This document shows positions 58,558 through 64,000 of a stretch of 64,000 nt of DNA, piece by piece. Numbering within the stretch: the stretch's first letter is position 1; each line of letters opens with the position of its first letter. The DNA is from Watersipora subatra. Taxonomy: Eukaryota > Bryozoa > Gymnolaemata > Cheilostomatida > Watersiporidae. Under the pieces are notes generated by a model that saw only the letters and a list, made by a program, of their open reading frames with translations, did no database searches and was not told the DNA's origin. The translations under genes were made by a program, and so were the position numbers. The DNA is taken from NCBI RefSeq assembly GCF_963576615.1, contig NC_088708.1:6758001-6822000 (forward strand). Reading direction: 5' to 3'.

Positions 58558-60952
58558 TTAGGTTGGGTGAGCGTGGAGTTGAAGGTCACCTTCGAACATG
58601 TCTAATATTCTCTTGATATCATTTCTGGCAATCAAAGTCAAGAAATTTTATAAAATTGAATTGTGTAATTGAAAAAGTGGCACCTGCGATATCCCGATAT
58701 AAACAAAAAAATTTCAACCAGTTGAAACGATGTTTCCCTAGCAAGTGATGAGTGGGCCGATAGTTGACGATGTTTCCCTAACAAGTGATGAGTGGGCCGA
58801 TAGTTGACGTGATGTAAAAATGAAACAAAACTAAAAGAATCGTTATAAAAAATTGACGAGAATGTTGATGAGATTTTAACTGTTTTCAAATAATTGGCAA
58901 ATAATAAAAATGATTGATGAAGCCTGCAGAATTTTCTTCAGTTCCTTGACAGTTCCTGTTATTGAAACTAGGAGAGCACCTTTATTCTTTCATCAATACC
59001 AATCACATTGAGTTGTTATTACAAAGCAGACCATTCGAGCAGCACCTGTAACCGACCGATTTACACGACATTGTATTGAAATGCTGTGGTCTAGTTGTGG
59101 ATGCTCGGTCTACCCTTTGTCTATTAATAGACCGTCGAGACAACGAGTGGAGAGATGTCATTACACGTATCAAAAGGATGGGCAATGGAATTACATCATC
59201 ACACGACTACATGGGCAGACTGGGCGGTGTATGGCCCCTCGACAGCCACGTATGACAGTGCTCTCTCAACCTACTTCATCACGCACTGATATGGCCCTTC
59301 AAAGAATAACAATCTTGCTGACAACTCAGCGATATTTGATTTTGATCATGAAGACTTCAGTTATAAAAATAAACATGGCCGACGGAAATTTCAGAATATC
59401 GTACATTTAAAAATGTTGAAACTTCCTCGACCAAAGTTCAAAACATGTTTTTTCTATTTGATTGGGTAAAGGATGTTCTTTGAAATTGATTAAAAAAGGC
59501 CGAAGAGTCATTCGAACAAAAAGAATACATCTCGTCTGCCACCTGGTGGACATTCTTCATCTTGCTGTTCAACTCCTCACACTTAGCCATGAATGTGTAC
59601 ATGAGCTGCAAAACACAAGAATAATATAACCTGATCTCTACTTGTTTGCATTTTTTTCTGCATACTCTCTATTACCATTTCTTTCTAAAAGGAGATATTC
59701 ATGCCTCTCCCTTCACAATAATTTATATACTTGCGCATTAGTTTAAGTCAAATAAAACTACTTAAAAAAGTAGAACCAAGTTTTGTATAAGAACAGAAGG
59801 CCAAATAAACTCATCAAAACTAAAGCGAATAACACCTAGTTGCGGGCAGAAAAAGATAATATTTCTAGGGATTGTTTGAAAGCACTCTTAAGATTACTGT
59901 ATTTCCCTCAAAAAAGTCGAAAAAAGCCAGAAGTGTTGAATGAACTAGCAAAAATGTTTTAGCTTACTAGGAAAAGATAGGTGCACAGGTTTGCGAAGCA
60001 CTGGTACACGGGCTAATGTGTGGTTGGATCACAGACACATATTCAATGGCAAAAGATTGTAAAGACTCATATAGGAGATAACGACCAAGTCCTAATATAA
60101 TTTTAAAACATGATGTAAGAATCGTCCTAACCTGACAAAAGTGGACAACTCCTTTTCCCCAATATGCACGTTGTTTAGTAACTCACAATAGGATGGTCAT
60201 TGGAAACATTTGATGACAAAATTTTCATTCATAAAAGTTAATTTTAATATTTTACTAAATTTTTGTGTTTTCCGCTTCTTTTCAATGTGATGAATTAGAG
60301 CTGTCCCTCAAAACTGATAACGCTGTTGTTAAACATAATGTACCCACCTTAATGTTGCTGTCCACCTCATCAAGGGTTTTATCCACAGAACCCTTATACG
60401 TCTGAGCACAACCAACTGTGATGGCAGACATCTGCAATGCGACGCAGCACTATAAGACGATAAAATCCACATTATTACACTGACCATATCGATAAGCACA
60501 AACACAAAACCATAATATATACTTACGAGTTACATGATAATGCGAACACTGAGAGACTCCACGTTTATAAATCAGCAAAAATATAGAGTTTTGCCAAATA
60601 ACTGACTTCTAGTCAGCTACAATCGAGTTGGCATAATCTGACAGCAGAAGCATCCTGTAGCGCATCATAGTACAGCGAGATATTGTATAGCCTGTGATCC
60701 TGTAGCGCATCATAGTACAGCGGGATATTGTATAGCCTGTGTACCAAAACCTGTACTTACAGTATGTAGATTGGTCTGAAGGTCAGAGAGCATCCTGTCT
60801 ACGCTGTGGCCAAGAGTCTTAGCGTGTAACTCGATATCAGTGAGGGCTTTACAAGACATGCCCGCCTGGTCTGCAGAGCTTGACATAGCATCTGATGTGA
60901 GGCTTGATCGCCGGCTGCCTTTGCTAGCGGCTACAAGAGACGAACTTCCCAT
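58558..60952 (-). CDS. BORCS6: BORC complex subunit 6 (BORCS6)
   Basis: Reverse-strand exons 60952-60761, 60431-60348, 59605-59529 and 58624-58558 join in frame into 139 residues ending in TAA. After a Ser-rich N-terminus the conserved C-terminal domain follows: LHAKTLGHSVDRMLSDLQTN, then MSAITVGCAQTYKGSVDKTL, a helix with LMYTFMAKCEELNSKM, and VADEINDIKRILDMFE. This matches the helical core of vertebrate BORCS6 (C17orf59), where VDRLL, GC-x-x-TY and RDIRRTLEVLE occur at the same spacing. Human BORCS6 is about 357 residues; the difference lies in the disordered N-terminus, which is short here or has further exons upstream. BORC recruits ARL8 to lysosomes and drives kinesin-based movement to the cell edge. 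The start at 60952 is the first in-frame ATG of that exon. Confidence 0.9.
58722..58808. repeat. 43-bp tandem duplication
   Basis: Two adjacent copies of GACGATGTTTCCCTAACAAG then TGATGAGTGGGCCGATAGTT, differing at a few bases, in a BORCS6 intron. Confidence 0.9.
60651..60742. repeat. ~49-bp tandem duplication next to a BORCS6 donor
   Basis: ATCCTGTAGCGCATCATAGT then ACAGCGGGATATTGTATAGCCTGTG occurs twice with one or two changes. It ends 18 bases from the BORCS6 first-exon donor. Confidence 0.9.
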
Positions 60953-61062
60953 ACGCGAGTAATAAATATAGGAATGCCATATGCAATCATTGAAAATGTA
61001 TTCTGGGCTCGCAGGTTGAACAAGCTGGAAACGAGAGCAATAAGTACCACTTCAACTTGGTA

Positions 61063-61131
61063 GGTTACAGTGAAACCCATAAGTAGGTTACAGTGAAACC
61101 CATAAGTAGGTTACAGTGAAACCCATAAGTG
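61063..61131. repeat. 24-bp tandem repeat, 3 copies
   Basis: GTAGGTTACAGTGAAACCCA TAA in three almost identical copies, upstream of BORCS6. Confidence 0.9.
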
Positions 61132-61424
61132 ACCATTTGAAACATTCTTCATGTAATACTCAAACTAATTTTTCAACTAATTCCTAACAAATGCTTTAAG
61201 TAATGCTAATTGTTAGTAGCTCAATGTAACAAATACTACCGTTAATGTATAAATTTTACAAAGAATATTTACAAAGAAACTATATATATAATCAAGCGCT
61301 TGTCTGTCGTCGCATGCCCAGTTAATAGCGGTTGGTTAAAATATGCACATTTCTGCAGTTCAGTGCTCCGTGATGTATTATGGTGTGTAATAAATATATG
61401 TACAATTACTTCACAGTGTGGCAA

Positions 61425-61510
61425 GGTGGCTGCATGGTCTAGTGGTAGTGCCCTTGGCTTCACATCGGTGCGTCCGAATGTGTGGGTTCGATTCTTGTGA
61501 GGTGCAATCT
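61425..61510 (+). repeat. tRNA-like sequence (SINE head or pseudo-tRNA)
   Basis: TGGTCTAGTGG (box A, 61435-61445) and GGTTCGATTCT (box B, 61485-61495) are spaced as in a tRNA gene. The ends (GGTGGCTGCA ... GTGAGGTGCA) do not form a convincing acceptor stem and no clear anticodon loop is seen. It probably is the head of a tRNA-derived SINE or a pseudogene. It lies just beside a Helitron terminus at 61567. Confidence 0.55.
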
Positions 61511-61566
61511 TTTTCCTAATGCGCTCAGCTGGCTTCAGACATGCACGGCTCTTATTATAGTAAAGA

Positions 61567-62933
61567 CTAGCTGAATGTCCAGCGTTGCACGGGTAATAAA
61601 TAAAAGTCTTTGTACAGAAAATTTTTTTTTTAAATATAGGCTACAACAGTTACCATTCTAACTTTCAAACTTCATATCACAGAAAAGGTGTTTTGTGCAG
61701 TTCCAATAAATTGAGTGGAAAAATAAAACAACTGTAAAGGTTTTCAAACAACTTTAACTTTTAAATTTCATATCATGAGAAAAATGTTTTGTGGAGTTGA
61801 AATAAACTAAGAGAAAAAATGAAACAACTCTAAGGATGTTTAAATGTAAATATGAAATAATTAGCAAGTAATGGCTAAATCAAGTCTGTTTTGCTATGAT
61901 TACAATGAAAAATTATTTGGTATACAATTATATGATTTTAATTCGTTTCAGTGTTGGCATTGTAAGGCGAAAATATCGTATAGAGCGGTAAGAAAACCCA
62001 TAGTAATTATTTAATGCAAACAACCCCTGGTAAAAATCATCAATATTTTATATACGTACTGTACATATTCAAAATCAGTAACATAACAATATGTTAACTT
62101 TCATAACTATAGTTACCTACAGTAACTTTAGTGTATTTAGTGGTTAAGATTTTCAAGAAAATGTAACATTAGAATGTACTATGTGGGAAGTTTTTACCTC
62201 TGAGACAGAGGTATAACATAGACATTGAATTTAATTTAAAGGAATTTAGCTTACTAAACACATACTTGAAGCTAAGTTTTAGTATGTATTTTACTAAACT
62301 AAACTTCAACTTTGTTATAGGCTAAAATTTTATCACTCATCTGTTTCTGGTTTCGTTTTCAAATTCATTTTTACTATAACTTAAAATGAATAATGCTGAA
62401 CTGAGATAGCGAGCATCGTATATCTATTTCAGGCGTTGTGGGAGGGATTTCGGAGAATAGCATATCGGCATATGCGTTATTTCGTCGTAATCAGTACACC
62501 GACTGCCAAATTTTAACTTGAATTTTAACAGAGAAATTTCTGTTGATAATGTATGGTGGAAAAATTTAAAAATAAAAATTTGCCCTCACATGGTGAGGAC
62601 GGAAAAACATCGTGTTCCATATAGTGAGGTGAAAGAAATCGTAACAGAGGCATCGTAACCCGAGGGCACACGGTACGGTATTAATTCATAATAACAAGTA
62701 TGCATCTAGCATGTGAAATCGTGAAAATGATATAGGCTACAGTATATGATATAAGCACTGGGTGTGATAAGAACAGTTAAGTCCTGTGGTTACGCGAGCT
62801 TGTTAGCAGACTTGTGACTTGAATGTCCTGAGTTCTAATACGGAACGAAGGTGATTTGTCGTTGCTAAAATTTTATCGCTATAGCTGGACAGATGAACGG
62901 TGACAGAAAATCGTAAAAAAACATATAAAGAGA
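61567..62933 (-). mobile_element. Non-autonomous Helitron, about 1.4 kb
   Basis: The reverse-strand 3' end is a worn hairpin (CCCGTGCAACGCTGGACATT) then CAGCTAG followed by T. Next inward it shares GTCTTTGTACAGAAAAT, CTTTCAAACTTCATATCA and ATCATGAGAAAAATGTTTTG with the element at 22953. Toward its 5' end (62785-62880) it carries a tRNA-like module and ATCGCTATAGCTGGACAGAT, ending near TCTCTTTATATG on the reverse strand. No Rep/helicase coding is present. Confidence 0.7.
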
Positions 62934-62984
62934 TTTATATGCATAATTATGTTGAAATATTACCTTAAAGTACTCATATTCATT

Positions 62985-63244
62985 GGGTAAAGAAACTTAG
63001 CTAATCGCAACTACCTTACTTGCGCGTTGTGTAGCATAAGAAGTATAAGTGTTTTAAAGAATCTGTTTTAACTATGCCTCGAGCTTTCAAATATTTGAAT
63101 TATGTATTGGCTGGACACACACAGAAATAAACAACTACCTCATGTGGTTGATAAGTAGTTAGAATAGTAAATGTTGTACATGTCGATTAAATTTTCTATG
63201 CAAAAACTTTTTTTATTACTCGTGCAACATCGGACATCCAGTAG
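62985..63244 (+). mobile_element. Degraded Helitron end
   Basis: TTATTACTCGTGCAACATCG then GACATCCAGTAG followed by T matches, in forward orientation, the terminus of the copy at 61567. The left limit is uncertain. Confidence 0.45.
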
Positions 63245-63309
63245 TATTTTCTATATGATTTAATGAATGCGCAACAAATGCTTGAACCAATACACAATTT
63301 ATCAGCTAA

Positions 63310-63670
63310 TCTATATACATGTATATATTTCTCAAAGTATGTCCACGTTTATGCTTTCCGGCTATAGCTATTAAAACCTTGGAATATAGAGTTCGTACCG
63401 ACGAGGATTTGATCTGAGATCCTACCATTCACCAGTCTAACACCCTGCCCAATAGGCCACAGAGAATCAGTTGATAGCTTGCTGATATAAGTCGCTATAT
63501 GAGAGCACATACTCAACGCAGGGTGATTGCATAAATAAGGGATTGTCATTAGTTGGCTTACTAAAATTTTCCATTGGCAATCTGCCAGGGTAATATCAAG
63601 TGGCACGCAACTCTCATTACTTCTCATTGTTTATAAGCTGATTTTTGTTACCCGGGCAACGCCTAGCTAG
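63310..63670 (+). mobile_element. Helitron copy with tRNA-like module
   Basis: In forward orientation it runs from about TTCTCAAAGTATGTCC through CTATAGCTATTAAAACC, an inverted tRNA-like module (63395-63465), TACTTCTCATT and TTGTTACCCGGGCAACGCCT to AGCTAG at 63667-63670 followed by T. It is the mirror of the copy at 46846. Confidence 0.75.
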
Positions 63671-63671
63671 T

Positions 63672-64000
63672 CCACAATACTGTTACAACTAATGCACAAT
63701 ACTGTTACAACTAATGCACAATACTGTTACAACTAATGCACAATACTGTTACAACTAATGCACAATGCTGTTACAACTAATGCACAATGCTGTTACAACT
63801 AATACACAATGCTGTTACAACTAATATGCAATGCTGTTATAACTTATGCACAATGATGTTACAACTAATGCACACTACTGTTATAACTAATACACAATAC
63901 TGTTATAACTAATGCATAATGCTGTTACAACTAATATGCAATGCTGTTATAACTAATACACAATACTGTTACAACTAATATGCAATGCTGTTATAACTAA
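63672..64000. repeat. 22-bp minisatellite reaching the window edge
   Basis: At least 14 units of CACAATACTGTTACAACTAA TG, beginning right after the Helitron end at 63670. Variants (ATATGCAATGCTGTTATAACT) recur in later units. The right limit is outside the window. Confidence 0.95.

Noticed and set aside
61425-61510. Functional tRNA gene
   Set aside because: Box A and box B are good, but no acceptor stem pairing or clear anticodon arm; more likely a SINE head or pseudogene.

Overview
The window looks like nuclear DNA of a bilaterian invertebrate. It is AT-rich, its genes are split by many GT-AG introns, and its conserved proteins (ZFAND4, TMEM65, TBC1D10, BORCS6, a pancreatic-lipase-family enzyme) are animal families. 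Dense minisatellites, Helitrons and MITEs fit a spiralian such as a mollusc or bryozoan. That placement is inference; nothing here fixes the species.

Layout. 1-7350 (+): 3' part of ZFAND4, from the end of its ubiquitin-like region to the AN1 zinc finger. 7891-11838 (-): complete TMEM65, five coding exons, convergent with ZFAND4. 14239-29320 (+): complete TBC1D10-type Rab GTPase-activating protein, nine exons, head to head with TMEM65. Its introns hold a site-choosy LINE tail, LTR-retroelement fossils, a cluster of Helitrons split by a pogo-like element, and several minisatellites. 30200-30790: a 20-bp minisatellite between genes. 32721-41496 (+): a secreted lipase/phospholipase A1-like enzyme, seven exons, no PLAT domain, introns full of repeats. 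43174-45026 (+): an unrecognised 311-aa protein with a TATA promoter and a non-coding first exon. 48776-50490 (+): an unrecognised 224-aa basic protein in two exons. 51571-52200 (-): an unrecognised 209-aa protein. 58101-58189 (-): a weak candidate exon for a small membrane protein. 58558-60952 (-): BORCS6, four exons. 61400-64000: tRNA-like module, Helitron copies and a 22-bp minisatellite running off the right edge.

The genes do not form a pathway. Some share a broad theme of membrane traffic (TBC1D10 acts on Rab GTPases, BORCS6 on lysosome positioning), but there is no reason to think they are co-regulated. All multi-exon models were assembled by hand from splice sites, and every junction listed keeps reading frame. 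The most distinctive material is non-genic: RLE-type LINE tails sitting in TA repeats at two loci; a Helitron family carrying a tRNA-like module; a pogo-like element with a clean TA duplication inside a Helitron; a TTAA-flanked inverted-repeat element; and minisatellites that abut, and in one case copy, splice sites.
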